DNA from: Flavisolibacter nicotianae
GTDB lineage: Bacteria; Bacteroidota; Bacteroidia; Chitinophagales; Chitinophagaceae
Length of the DNA stretch: 64,000 bases
Direction of reading: 5' to 3'
NCBI RefSeq assembly: GCF_003628535.1
Contig: NZ_RBCI01000002.1
Location: 682,001 to 746,000, forward strand
The position numbers and the translations under genes were made by a program. The notes under the pieces were generated by a model. That model made no database searches. It saw only the letters and a program-made list of their open reading frames with translations, and had not been told where the DNA came from. Within the stretch, counting starts at the first letter, position 1. The number at the start of each line of letters is the position of its first letter. This document shows, one piece after another, positions 33,124 through 41,553 of the stretch.

Positions 33124-36100
33124 ATGAGAAAAGTTCAATTCTTGCTCTGCATGCTATTGCTGACTGCTGTAGCATTTGCCCAGCGCACCGTGACGGGCAG
33201 AGTTGCAGATGCACAAGGGAATGCCGTTCCCTTCGCGTCTGTAACGGTCAAAGGCACCAACACCGGGGTGGCTGCCGATGACAACGGCCGATTTAGCATC
33301 CAAGCCCCGGCAAACAGCACCCTGGTCATTACTGCCTCGGGTTTCCAGGCAACCGAATTCAAAGTCGGTAACCAGACAAACGTCAATATTACTATTGGCG
33401 GACAGACCAACCTGAGCGAAGTGGTGGTAACAACCGCCCTCGGTATCAAAAGAAGGCCGAAGGAACTGGGTTATTCTGCCACCAACGTAACTACGGAAGA
33501 ACTGACCGTAGGCCGTTCGCCCCAGGTGGCGGCAGGTCTGTCGGGCAAGGTTTCCGGCCTGGCGATCTTCAACGTGGACAACAGTGTTGATCCCCAGACC
33601 AAGATCGTGTTGCGCGGTTACCGCTCACTGACAGGTAGCAACGACGCCCTGATCGTGATCGACGGAATTCCCAATACATCGCAAAGCGTACTCTCCCTCA
33701 TCAACCCTAATGATATTGAAAGCGTTACCATCCTGAAAGGTGGTCAGGCTGCTACATTGTACGGTTCGCAAGGTGTAAACGGTGCCGTGGTCATCACAAC
33801 GAAAAAAGGACAAGCCGGCAAAGGAAGAATTACGTTTTCTTCTTCGGCCAACTTCGACAAACTTTCCTGGTTGCCTTCGTTCCAGGATCAATACGGAAAC
33901 GGTTCTGCTTATACAGCCGGTTACGGTACTGCGGGTTACCTGCCGAACTACCTGGACCGCATGAAAGACAACTGGCGTCCGTTTGAAAACCAGCAATTTG
34001 GTGATCCTTATAATGGCGAGCCCCGGATTCTTGGTCGTGTACTGGAAGATGGCTCCAAGCTGATCGTTCCGTATGCTGCGATCCCCGGCGAAAGAAGAAA
34101 GCAGTGGAACACGGGTTATACATTCAACAACCAGGCTGCTTATTCCGGTGGCGATGCCGGTAATACCTATTACCTGTCGATTGAAAACAACAACACCCAT
34201 GGTATCGTTCCCCACGATAAGTCGAACAGGACAGGTGTGCGTTTTGCGGCCAGCAAGCAGGCCGACCGCCTCAGCATGAACTTCGCCGGAAACTACGTGC
34301 AGGCAAATTTCGACCGTACCACTTCCGACTTCTATTTTGATGTGCTGAACACAGCGGCACACGTTCCCCTGTCGACCCTGCGTGACTGGAAAACAAATAA
34401 GTTCGCCAACCCGAACGGTTACTACAACGACTATTACAACAACCCGTATTTCAACGCGGATAACAACCGCCAGGTGTATACTGACTATAACCTGAACGGT
34501 AGCTTCGATCTGAACTACAATTTTGCCAAATGGTTGTCTGCACACAACACGGTTGGTTTGATTAACAACAACCGTGTTCGTAAAAACTACACCGGCCAGT
34601 TTTTTTATACAGACTGGGCAAAAAACAGTGCCTATGTTCCGGCTCCCTGGGATTGGGCGAACGACTATGATGGTATCGACCGTGCATCCACTGACATCCA
34701 GGGCGGCGTATACGACAGAACCCTGACGGAGACTGTTATGACCAACAACTTCGCGGTAACAGCCAGCAAAGATTTTGGCGACTTCCGCAACAAGTTGATC
34801 CTGGGTCAGCAGCTCTACCAGCGCAAAACCAAGGACATCGCGGTTGGTTCTGGCTCGCTTGTACAGCCCGGCCTTTACAACGTGGGTAACCGCCGTGGCG
34901 AATTGAGCGGAGGTGAAGCCAACAGCCTGGAAAGAAAGTGGGGTTATTATGCCGACTTTACCACAGGTTGGAAAGAGCAATTGTTCGTGCACGCTTCATT
35001 GCGCTACGATGGTACTTCCCGCTTCTATGCTTCGGGCAGAACCGCCAGCCTCTACCAGTATCCTTATTATGGTGTTGACGTATCGTACATCCTGACAGAC
35101 GCCATTCCCAGCCTGAAGAGCAGCACATTCAACTATGCCAAGCTGCGTGCAAGCTGGAACAAGAATGCCAACGATAACATTCCTGTTTATGGTTTGGATC
35201 TTCAGTTTAATCCAACCGGTGGTTTCCCCTTTGGCAACACAGTGGGCTACAGCGTGGGTGATGTATTGCCTGATCAAAACCTGAAGCCTGAATTCGTTTA
35301 TACTTCTGAAGTGGGTGGTGAGTTCCAGTTCTGGAACAGCCGCGTGAACCTGGAAGCAACAGCTTACTGGCAGCGTTCGGTTGACCAGGTGCTTACGGTA
35401 AAAGTTTCTAACACTACCGGTTCTCCTTACCTGCGGTTGAACGTGGGTGAATCCAAGAACTGGGGTTATGAGACAGACCTGCGTGTTCAGATCATCAAGG
35501 CCCGTAACCTGAGTTGGGAAATGAGTGCCCGTTACTCGTACAACCAGAACAAGGTCACAGACCTTTACCAGGGTGTTGACCAGTTTGCCTATGGTGGTTA
35601 TGCCTATGCGCAAACCTATGTGATCAAGAACCAGAGCTTCCCGCAAATGAAAGCGACAGCCTATGTTAGAGACCCGGCCACAAGCCGCGTGATCGTGGAT
35701 AAAACAACGGGGTATCCCATCCTGTCTTCTGACCTCGTGCAGTTTGGCCGTACAACGCCTCCGCACATTGCCGGCCTGGGTACCCGCCTGCGTGTGCAAA
35801 ACTTTACCCTGACTGCCAATGCCGAATACCGTGGCGGAAACGTGATCTTCCACCAACTGGGCCGCGACATGACCTTCACAGGTGCCGGTGGATGGACATC
35901 TGAGCGTACGCCGCACATTTTCCCCAACTCCGCTTATAACGATGGTACCGGAAAATATGTTCCAAACACCACTGTTAATGTTCGTGAGTCGGAATACGCT
36001 TTGTGGGTAAACTACTACCGCCTGATCGCTGAGAACTTCGTGACACCGGGTTGGTTCATCAAGCTGAGAGATGTGAATCTTTCGTACAACCTTCCGGGCA

Positions 36101-36300
36101 ACCTTATCCGCGGTTCCAAGATCCTGCAAGGGGCATCGGTTGCTGTGTACGGACGTAACCTGTTCACGATCGTTGACAAGAAAAATGTCTTTACCGATCC
36201 TGAGTTCAGCTACACAACCGGTAACGGCCAGGGTATTAATAACTCCCTGAACACGCCGCCCGTGCGCCAGTACGGTATCAACTTAAATCTCACATTCTAA
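33124..36300 (+). CDS. SusC/RagA-family TonB-dependent receptor
   Basis: A 1058-residue outer-membrane importer. Signal peptide (MRKVQFLLCMLLLTAVAFAQ), carboxypeptidase-regulatory-like domain (RTVTGRVADAQGNAVPFASV), plug with SusC signatures (NDALIVIDGIPN, ESVTILKGGQAATLYGSQG, GAVVITTKKG), and a 22-stranded barrel ending in YGINLNLTF. It pairs with the SusD-like lipoprotein 22 bases downstream. No glycoside hydrolase, sulfatase or regulator is linked, so the ligand (glycan or peptide) is unknown. ATG 33124 fits the signal peptide; the upstream in-frame ATG at 33097 adds only a Lys-rich stretch. Confidence 0.96.
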   Translation: MRKVQFLLCMLLLTAVAFAQRTVTGRVADAQGNAVPFASVTVKGTNTGVAADDNGRFSIQAPANSTLVITASGFQATEFKVGNQTNVNITIGGQTNLSEVVVTTALGIKRRPKELGYSATNVTTEELTVGRSPQVAAGLSGKVSGLAIFNVDNSVDPQTKIVLRGYRSLTGSNDALIVIDGIPNTSQSVLSLINPNDIESVTILKGGQAATLYGSQGVNGAVVITTKKGQAGKGRITFSSSANFDKLSWLPSFQDQYGNGSAYTAGYGTAGYLPNYLDRMKDNWRPFENQQFGDPYNGEPRILGRVLEDGSKLIVPYAAIPGERRKQWNTGYTFNNQAAYSGGDAGNTYYLSIENNNTHGIVPHDKSNRTGVRFAASKQADRLSMNFAGNYVQANFDRTTSDFYFDVLNTAAHVPLSTLRDWKTNKFANPNGYYNDYYNNPYFNADNNRQVYTDYNLNGSFDLNYNFAKWLSAHNTVGLINNNRVRKNYTGQFFYTDWAKNSAYVPAPWDWANDYDGIDRASTDIQGGVYDRTLTETVMTNNFAVTASKDFGDFRNKLILGQQLYQRKTKDIAVGSGSLVQPGLYNVGNRRGELSGGEANSLERKWGYYADFTTGWKEQLFVHASLRYDGTSRFYASGRTASLYQYPYYGVDVSYILTDAIPSLKSSTFNYAKLRASWNKNANDNIPVYGLDLQFNPTGGFPFGNTVGYSVGDVLPDQNLKPEFVYTSEVGGEFQFWNSRVNLEATAYWQRSVDQVLTVKVSNTTGSPYLRLNVGESKNWGYETDLRVQIIKARNLSWEMSARYSYNQNKVTDLYQGVDQFAYGGYAYAQTYVIKNQSFPQMKATAYVRDPATSRVIVDKTTGYPILSSDLVQFGRTTPPHIAGLGTRLRVQNFTLTANAEYRGGNVIFHQLGRDMTFTGAGGWTSERTPHIFPNSAYNDGTGKYVPNTTVNVRESEYALWVNYYRLIAENFVTPGWFIKLRDVNLSYNLPGNLIRGSKILQGASVAVYGRNLFTIVDKKNVFTDPEFSYTTGNGQGINNSLNTPPVRQYGINLNLTF

Positions 36301-36322
36301 TTGATAAAATAATTTGAAGTCC

Positions 36323-37873
36323 ATGAAATTGAAAGTCGTATTATTTGCAGCAACCCTTGCGGGGGTCGTTGGGACCGGCTGTAAAAAGAGCTGGCTCGAC
36401 GTGAACAAAGACCCGAACAACATAACCGGGCAAGCCAGTGTATCGCTGGTATTTACAAACGCTCTGGCCACTACCGTGGCCAATGAAGTCGATCAGAATG
36501 AACTGGGTTCTTACTGGTCGGGCCAGTGGACGCAATCGAGCTCCTATATCTTTAGTGCAACCACGTTTGCGTACCAGTTCACTAACTCCAACTTCAATTA
36601 TTTCGACCCGATCTTCGACAACCTGGAAGACTACCAGTATGTGATCGACAAGTCGGAAGCCACCAGCCAGCCTTATTTCAAAGGCCCTGCCCAGGTGATG
36701 AAAGCCTACCTGTTTCAAAAGCTCGTTGACATGTATGGTGACGTGCCGTTCAACGAAGCCTTGAAGGGTACCGCGAAACTTTTCCCAAAGTATGACGACC
36801 AGAAGGCCGTTTACGAATCGCTGATCCCATTGTTGGATTCGGCTATTGCCAACCTGAAAGCCAACGCTTTTGCCAGCAGTAATACTGCGCCTGACATCAG
36901 CACGGCTGGCTCACTGGGAGCTGGCAGCCGTACCAAGTGGATCAAATTTGCCAATACGGTGAAACTGCGCATTTTGATCCGTCAAAGCCGCATTTCCGGT
37001 CGCGACGCTTACATTGTACCGCAGCTTCAGAAGATCATCCAGGAAGGAACCGGTTTTCTCGATGCAGGTCAGGATATGGCAGTTAACCCCGGTTATTTGC
37101 AAACAACCGGAAAGCAAAATCCCATGTTTGACAGATGGGGATATAACCCTGCGGGCTCAAAGCAATCCCTGGGTCGTTATCCAAGACCGACAAAGTATCT
37201 GTTCGATGTTCTGAAGGCAACGAACGATACGTTCCGCCTGAAACGCATTGCCTATGCAAAAGGTGGTGAAAGCGGTACATCGGGTGTCAGCACTGCTCCT
37301 GAGATCGTGGACAACTATGTTGGTGTTCCGTATGGTGCACCCAGTGGTTACACGGCTCCGTCCACTTCGTACATCGGGCCTTCTGTCATTGCCAAGGGCA
37401 AATACAACAATCCTTTGTACCTGATCACGGCTGCCGAGTCGCTTTTCCTGCAGGCCGAAGCGGCTTACCGCTATGGCGCTCAGGTTACGTTCCCGATGAC
37501 GGCCAAGGACTATTATGAAGCTGGCGTACGTGAATCGTTCCGTTTGCTGGGCGTTCCCAGCGCTTCTGCCCGTGCAACTGAATTGCTGACCAGCGGTAAG
37601 GATAATGCCGACTGGACTGCATCAACGGACAAGTTGCATGCCATCTGGACACAAAAGTGGCTGGCCCTCGTGAACTTTGGCGGCATGGAAGCCTGGACGG
37701 AATACCGCCGGACGAACTATCCGCAAATTCCCGAATCGGCCGGTGCCGCTGCAGGTGCTGCTGTTCCTGTTCGTCTGTACTATCCCAACACGGAAGTAGG
37801 TGCCAACAGCAATACGCCAAAGCAAGCAACCGACGTTGTATTTAAAAACAGGCTTTTCTGGGACGTTGATTAA
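36323..37873 (+). CDS. SusD/RagB-family lipoprotein
   Basis: A 516-residue surface lipoprotein (lipobox region VVGTGCKKSWLDVNKDPN), forming the lid over the SusC barrel. The N-terminal LDVNKDPN motif and TPR-like helices (PAQVMKAYLFQKLVDMYGDVPF, YLITAAESLFLQAEAAYRYG, LHAIWTQKWLALVNFGGMEAW) match the SusD-like_2 subgroup, often associated with peptides or simple glycans. ATG 36323 is used; a TTG three codons earlier is unlikely. A terminator follows 18 bases after the stop, closing the two-gene unit. Confidence 0.95.
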   Translation: MKLKVVLFAATLAGVVGTGCKKSWLDVNKDPNNITGQASVSLVFTNALATTVANEVDQNELGSYWSGQWTQSSSYIFSATTFAYQFTNSNFNYFDPIFDNLEDYQYVIDKSEATSQPYFKGPAQVMKAYLFQKLVDMYGDVPFNEALKGTAKLFPKYDDQKAVYESLIPLLDSAIANLKANAFASSNTAPDISTAGSLGAGSRTKWIKFANTVKLRILIRQSRISGRDAYIVPQLQKIIQEGTGFLDAGQDMAVNPGYLQTTGKQNPMFDRWGYNPAGSKQSLGRYPRPTKYLFDVLKATNDTFRLKRIAYAKGGESGTSGVSTAPEIVDNYVGVPYGAPSGYTAPSTSYIGPSVIAKGKYNNPLYLITAAESLFLQAEAAYRYGAQVTFPMTAKDYYEAGVRESFRLLGVPSASARATELLTSGKDNADWTASTDKLHAIWTQKWLALVNFGGMEAWTEYRRTNYPQIPESAGAAAGAAVPVRLYYPNTEVGANSNTPKQATDVVFKNRLFWDVD

Positions 37874-37891
37874 TCGTTTCCATAACAAGTT

Positions 37892-37921
37892 AAAGGCTGT
37901 CCGTTTGGGCAGCCTTTTTTT
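37892..37921 (+). terminator. Terminator after susCD
   Basis: AAAGGCTG and CAGCCTTT stem with a ten-base loop that can partly pair, followed by Ts. Confidence 0.85.
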
Positions 37922-37989
37922 ATGCAAATACCGCCTGTCCGGTTTTGCTGGCCAGGCTGTTTTTTCCCAAAGGATTAGGGCAGAAGCTT

Positions 37990-37997
37990 TACATTTG
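37990..37997 (+). promoter_or_regulatory. -7 box of DUF3467 gene
   Basis: TACATTTG, perfect TAnnTTTG, 14 bases before the ATG at 38012. Confidence 0.6.
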
Positions 37998-38011
37998 AAG
38001 ACAATTCTTTT

Positions 38012-38326
38012 ATGCAACAGGAACAACAACCCCAGAACCAGATCAACATTGAAATAACAGAGGAAGTGGCCGAAGGAACCTATGCCAACCTGGCCATCAT
38101 CACACACTCCCATGCTGAATTTGTAATTGACTTTGTAAACGTGATGCCCGGCACGCCAAAAAGTAAAGTCAAAAGCCGCATCATCTTTACTCCCCAACAT
38201 GCCAAGCGCTTTATGAAAGCCCTGACCGAAAATATTCAGCGCTACGAAGCGGCGAACGGCACCATAAAAGACCTGGAAGAAATGCATATCCCGCTCACCT
38301 TTGGCGGACCGACCGCACAAGCGTAA
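38012..38326 (+). CDS. DUF3467 protein
   Basis: A 104-residue acidic cytoplasmic protein. It matches the DUF3467 family: INIEITEEVAEGTYANLAIITHSHAEFVIDF, then VMPGTPKSKVKSRIIFTPQHAKRF, and a helical end. The family is widespread but its function is unknown. A clear promoter precedes it. A 7-bp-periodic array starts exactly after the TAA. Confidence 0.88.
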   Translation: MQQEQQPQNQINIEITEEVAEGTYANLAIITHSHAEFVIDFVNVMPGTPKSKVKSRIIFTPQHAKRFMKALTENIQRYEAANGTIKDLEEMHIPLTFGGPTAQA

Positions 38327-38375
38327 TGGTTTCTTGTTTTTGGTCTTTGGTATTTCGTCGTTGGCCTTCGGTGGC
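38327..38375 (+). repeat. 7-bp-periodic array after DUF3467 gene
   Basis: Seven heptamers run directly from the stop codon: TGGTTTC, TTGTTTT, TGGTCTT, TGGTATT, TCGTCGT, TGGCCTT, CGGTGGC (consensus TGGTnTT). The array after radC on the opposite strand uses nearly the same unit. Confidence 0.6.
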
Positions 38376-38679
38376 TTACCGTTAAGGATTTTCGTCTTTA
38401 AATTTTAGGCCTCTTACAACAGATTTATTGAGATAGGAAATTGTGCAGTGAGCATTTGCCGATTCCATTCATGATCTCAACTATGGATGAATTCGCCTGA
38501 GCTTTGCCGGCCCAATCCTTCAACGATATTGTCCCATCACTGATCCCGAGGATCGGTTTACCTGATCTTTTAAAGCAAAATCTTTCGCGAACCTGTTTTT
38601 GTGGCTTACATAAAAGAGTTGCTGGCAAAGTTCCCTTTGATTTTTGCCACACCTTTATTCAAATCAAGAGATGGCTGCA
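38376..38679. other. Gene-free stretch between the two arrays
   Basis: The gene-free region is 38327-38711. Its centre has one open frame on the minus strand (38425-38652, about 75 codons with a GTG start) whose product resembles nothing I recognise and lacks a promoter. I see no RNA gene. It is bounded by inverted arrays of the same heptamer type. Confidence 0.4.
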
Positions 38680-38714
38680 ATAACAAAAGACTAACGACTA
38701 AAAGCCAGCAGCTA
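38680..38714 (-). repeat. 7-bp-periodic array at the radC stop
   Basis: On the minus strand, starting with the radC stop: TAGCTGC, TGGCTTT, TAGTCGT, TAGTCTT, TTGTTAT (consensus TRGTCTT), the mirror of the DUF3467 array. Confidence 0.55.
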
Positions 38715-39404
38715 TAGCAATCCCTCATCTGCAAAACTGTAATACCCGTCATCGCTAACGATCAGGTGGTCGAGAACTTTGATGTCGAAATACCTAGCGG
38801 CTTCCTTGATTTTATAGGTGAGTTCTTCGTCTGCCTTGCTGGGACGAAGGCTGCCCGAGGGGTGGTTATGACAGAGAATAAGGCTGACCGCGTCTTCTTC
38901 CAGCGCTTTTTTTAAGATGATCCGCGGATCGGCCACCGTGCCCGTTATGCCCCCTTCACTGATAATTTTAAAATGATTGATCTTGTTGGCGCGGTTGAGA
39001 AAGACAACAGCAAACACTTCGTGCCTGTAATCTCTTAGCGAGGTTTGCAGGTAGGTGGCCACATCGGCACTGCTGGTGACAACGGGTTTTTCGAGCGATG
39101 CGGCAGCCTGGCGCCTTCGGCCCAGTTCCAATGCGGCCACAATGCTGATGGCTTTGGCTTCGCCGATGCCCTTTATCCTCATGAGGTCTTTTACGGAAAG
39201 TTTGCCCAGTTCCAGCAGGTTGTTTTTACCGCTTTGCAACACTTCCTGCGCCAGTTCTACCGCACTTTTCTGGCGTGTGCCGTTGATGATCAAAATAGCA
39301 AGCAGCTCCGAATTGCTTAAAACCGCAGCGCCTTTGGCAAGTAGTTTTTCGCGTGGACGATCGTCTTTTGCCCATGCTTTAATTGGGTGGTTCTGCTCTT
39401 GCAT
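38712..39404 (-). CDS. radC: RadC/UPF0758 family JAMM-domain protein
   Basis: A 230-residue protein. The N-terminal helix-hairpin-helix region (ELGKLSVKDLMRIKGIGEAKAISIVAALELG) precedes an MPN/JAMM metal site: FLNRANK, ILCHNHPSGSLRPSKAD. The family was named for DNA repair but the original radC mutation maps elsewhere, so the activity remains uncertain. ATG 39404 is used; the GTG one codon upstream is an alternative. A near-consensus TAAACTTG lies at 39409-39416. Confidence 0.93.
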   Translation of the reverse strand: MQEQNHPIKAWAKDDRPREKLLAKGAAVLSNSELLAILIINGTRQKSAVELAQEVLQSGKNNLLELGKLSVKDLMRIKGIGEAKAISIVAALELGRRRQAAASLEKPVVTSSADVATYLQTSLRDYRHEVFAVVFLNRANKINHFKIISEGGITGTVADPRIILKKALEEDAVSLILCHNHPSGSLRPSKADEELTYKIKEAARYFDIKVLDHLIVSDDGYYSFADEGLL

Positions 39405-39469
39405 CACCCAAGTTTAACATATAATTTTGGTATTGTCAATCATTCTATGAACCACTAAAGCCAACTCTT

Positions 39470-39655
39470 ATGAAACGCAATTCTACCTCTTTAATGGGTG
39501 CTTTACATCCGGTATTCTTCATGCTGATGGTGTATGCCATCTCGGTTTTTATGGCCTTCTTTGTTTGCAATGTCGTGTACAACAGCCTGCACAAAGCTGA
39601 CTCGCTGGCGGTGAAAGACGACAGCAATATTGCACACCTGACGGTTTTAAAGTAA
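39470..39655 (+). CDS. Small single-helix membrane protein, unknown
   Basis: A 61-residue ORF (MKRNSTSLMGALHP...) with one clear transmembrane helix (VFFMLMVYAISVFMAFFVC) and a polar tail. No family is recognised. It lies between the divergent radC and prs promoters, with ATG in a context like its neighbours. A reading frame on the other strand covers the same span but has less protein-like composition. Confidence 0.45.
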   Translation: MKRNSTSLMGALHPVFFMLMVYAISVFMAFFVCNVVYNSLHKADSLAVKDDSNIAHLTVLK

Positions 39656-39692
39656 TTTTTCAATGGCTGAAAATTCTTGGTAGGCTTCTGCC

Positions 39693-39700
39693 TATCTTCG
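39693..39700 (+). promoter_or_regulatory. -7-like box of prs promoter
   Basis: TATCTTCG, one change from TAnnTTTG, 16 bases before the prs ATG. Confidence 0.5.
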
Positions 39701-39716
39701 CCGCACATTTTCAGCC

Positions 39717-40667
39717 ATGAATCCCAATGCGAAGATTTTTGCTGGGACCGGATCGCAAAATCTTGCTGAACAAATCTGCAGGAGCTACGGTTGCCAGCTT
39801 GGTAAAATCAATATCCAAAAGTTCAGCGACGGCGAAATCCAGCCGATTTTTCTTGAAAGCGTCCGCGGCGATTTTGTTTTCCTGGTGCAAAGTACCTATG
39901 CGCCGGCCGACAACCTGATGGAGCTCCTGCTCATGATCGATGCGGCCCGACGTGCCTCCGCCTATAAAATCATTGTCGTACTTCCGTACTACGGGTATGC
40001 CCGCCAGGATCGGAAGGATCGTCCCCGCGTAGCCATCGGTGCCAAACTGGTGGCCAATATGCTCACCGCTGCCGGTGCTGACCGGGTGATCACCATGGAC
40101 CTGCACGCCCCGCAGATCCAAGGGTACTTCGACATCCCGGTGGACCACCTCGACTCCTCAGCCGTTTTTATACCTTATATAACACAATTGCGCCTCGAAA
40201 ACCTTACTTTTGCGGCCCCTGACGTAGGCGCTACCAACCGCATTCGTGAGATTGCCAATTATTTCGAAGCCGAAATGGTGATTTGCGACAAACACCGCAA
40301 GCGGGCCAACGAGATTGCCAGCATGGTGGTGATTGGTGACGTAACCGACAAGGATATTGTGATCATCGACGATATCTGCGACACGGCAGGAACGCTGAAG
40401 AAAGCGGCCGCTCTTTTAAAGGAAAAAGGTGCACGTAGTGTGCGGGCCCTCATCACCCACGCGGTGTTAAGCGGCAAGGCTTACGAAAATATCGAGGAAA
40501 GTGTGCTGGAAGAATTGGTGGTCTGTGACACCATTCCGCTGAAGAAACCTTCGTCCAAGGTCAAGTGCATCACGACGGCCGAACTTTTTGCAGTCGCCAT
40601 CCGCAATGCGTACGAGAACAAGAGCATCAACAACCTGTTCTTTCACTCGCAGCGGAGGGACAAATAA
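39717..40667 (+). CDS. prs: Ribose-phosphate pyrophosphokinase
   Basis: A 316-residue PRPP synthetase, making PRPP for nucleotides, His and Trp. Motifs: KIFAGTGSQNLAEQI, NIQKFSDGE, YYGYARQDRKDRPR (ATP-site flexible loop), MDLHAPQIQGYF (His/Arg metal site) and the PRPP loop VIIDDICDTAGTL. All key residues are present and the length is normal. It has its own promoter and is followed by rplY after a 56-base spacer containing a heptamer array. Confidence 0.97.
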   Translation: MNPNAKIFAGTGSQNLAEQICRSYGCQLGKINIQKFSDGEIQPIFLESVRGDFVFLVQSTYAPADNLMELLLMIDAARRASAYKIIVVLPYYGYARQDRKDRPRVAIGAKLVANMLTAAGADRVITMDLHAPQIQGYFDIPVDHLDSSAVFIPYITQLRLENLTFAAPDVGATNRIREIANYFEAEMVICDKHRKRANEIASMVVIGDVTDKDIVIIDDICDTAGTLKKAAALLKEKGARSVRALITHAVLSGKAYENIEESVLEELVVCDTIPLKKPSSKVKCITTAELFAVAIRNAYENKSINNLFFHSQRRDK

Positions 40668-40692
40668 GCTGACAGCTAACCGCTATCGGCTA
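40665..40692 (+). repeat. 7-bp-periodic array at the prs stop
   Basis: TAAGCTG, ACAGCTA, ACCGCTA, TCGGCTA: four heptamers with consensus nnnGCTA, beginning with the stop codon. Confidence 0.5.
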
Positions 40693-40723
40693 CAAGAATT
40701 TTTTTTAAACAAACACTCATACA

Positions 40724-41317
40724 ATGAAGACAATTACAATCGAAGGACAACTGAGGACCGAACATGGCAAGTCAGCCACCCGCCAGCTTCGCTCTCAGGA
40801 ACTCGTGCCTGGTGTAATTTACGGGGGTGCACAGGAAATTAATTTTTCTGCTCCGGCCAAGGCTTTCAAGCCATTGGTGTATACACCGAACTTCCAGTTG
40901 GCAAACGTAACCGTAGACGGCAAAACCTACCGTTGCATTCTGAAAGACCTTCAATTCGACAAGGTCAGCGATCAGCTGATCCACGTTGACCTGCTGGAAC
41001 TGGTAGAAGACAAAAAAGTGATCGCTACCATTCCCCTGAAGTTTACAGGTACAGCTGCAGGTGTAAGAGCCGGTGGTCGCCTGGTGCCCAAAATGAAATC
41101 ACTGAAGGTGAAAACGTACCCGAAGCACCTGAGGGAGCAAATCGAAGTGCCGGTAGATGCGTTGGAAATCGGCGAAAACCTGCGTGTACAAGACGTAAAA
41201 GATCCGAATTACGAGATCATAAACTCTCCACGGATTCCTATCGTTTCTGTTGTCACAACACGTGCCCTGCGTCAGGAAGAAGCGGCTGCCGCTCCTGCAA
41301 AAGGTGCCAAAAAATAA
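40724..41317 (+). CDS. rplY: 50S ribosomal protein L25 (Ctc form)
   Basis: A 197-residue protein with an N-terminal 5S-rRNA-binding L25 domain (IEGQLRTEHGKSATRQLRSQELVPGVIYGG) and the C-terminal TL5/Ctc beta domain (VKTYPKHLREQIEVPVDALEIGENLRVQDV), plus an Ala/Lys tail. It binds 5S rRNA in the large subunit. It follows prs, an arrangement common across bacteria (prs-rplY-pth), and pth is next here. Confidence 0.96.
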   Translation: MKTITIEGQLRTEHGKSATRQLRSQELVPGVIYGGAQEINFSAPAKAFKPLVYTPNFQLANVTVDGKTYRCILKDLQFDKVSDQLIHVDLLELVEDKKVIATIPLKFTGTAAGVRAGGRLVPKMKSLKVKTYPKHLREQIEVPVDALEIGENLRVQDVKDPNYEIINSPRIPIVSVVTTRALRQEEAAAAPAKGAKK

Positions 41318-41346
41318 CCACGGATTCCCTGGTTTTTAAATGGATT

Positions 41347-41384
41347 AACAGGATTGTTTCGAAAGAAACAGTCCTGTTTTCATT
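41347..41384 (+). terminator. Terminator after rplY
   Basis: AACAGGATTGTTTC, GAAA loop, GAAACAGTCCTGTT (one mismatch), then TT and a T-rich stretch. It ends the prs-rplY unit before the separate pth promoter. Confidence 0.8.
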
Positions 41385-41540
41385 TTAGCCGGGTACGAAA
41401 CGACTTTAATGTCCTAAGAGAGGGTTCAGGAAAGCACGATGCGTTACTTCCTTTCTCAAAAAGATTGGGCGTTTGCAATACTGCGAATGCAGCAGAATTA
41501 AAATCTGTTTCCTCTCTCCCGAAACCTGCACATCAGCGGC

Positions 41541-41548
41541 TATTTTTG
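41541..41548 (+). promoter_or_regulatory. -7 box of pth promoter
   Basis: TATTTTTG, perfect TAnnTTTG, five bases before the pth ATG, predicting a near-leaderless mRNA. Confidence 0.65.
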
Positions 41549-41553
41549 CAGTC

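Noticed and set aside
33625-36129. Two minus-strand open frames (455 and 377 codons) inside the susC gene
   Set aside because: Antisense shadows rich in Val, Ile and Arg without recognisable motifs; susC has full family signatures over the same bases.
38425-38652. 75-codon minus-strand frame between DUF3467 and radC
   Set aside because: Needs a GTG start, shows no known motif, no promoter, and lies between two heptamer arrays; kept only as a note on the spacer.
38327-38714. CRISPR-like array
   Set aside because: Units are 7 bases, degenerate and contiguous with no spacers; no cas genes in the window.
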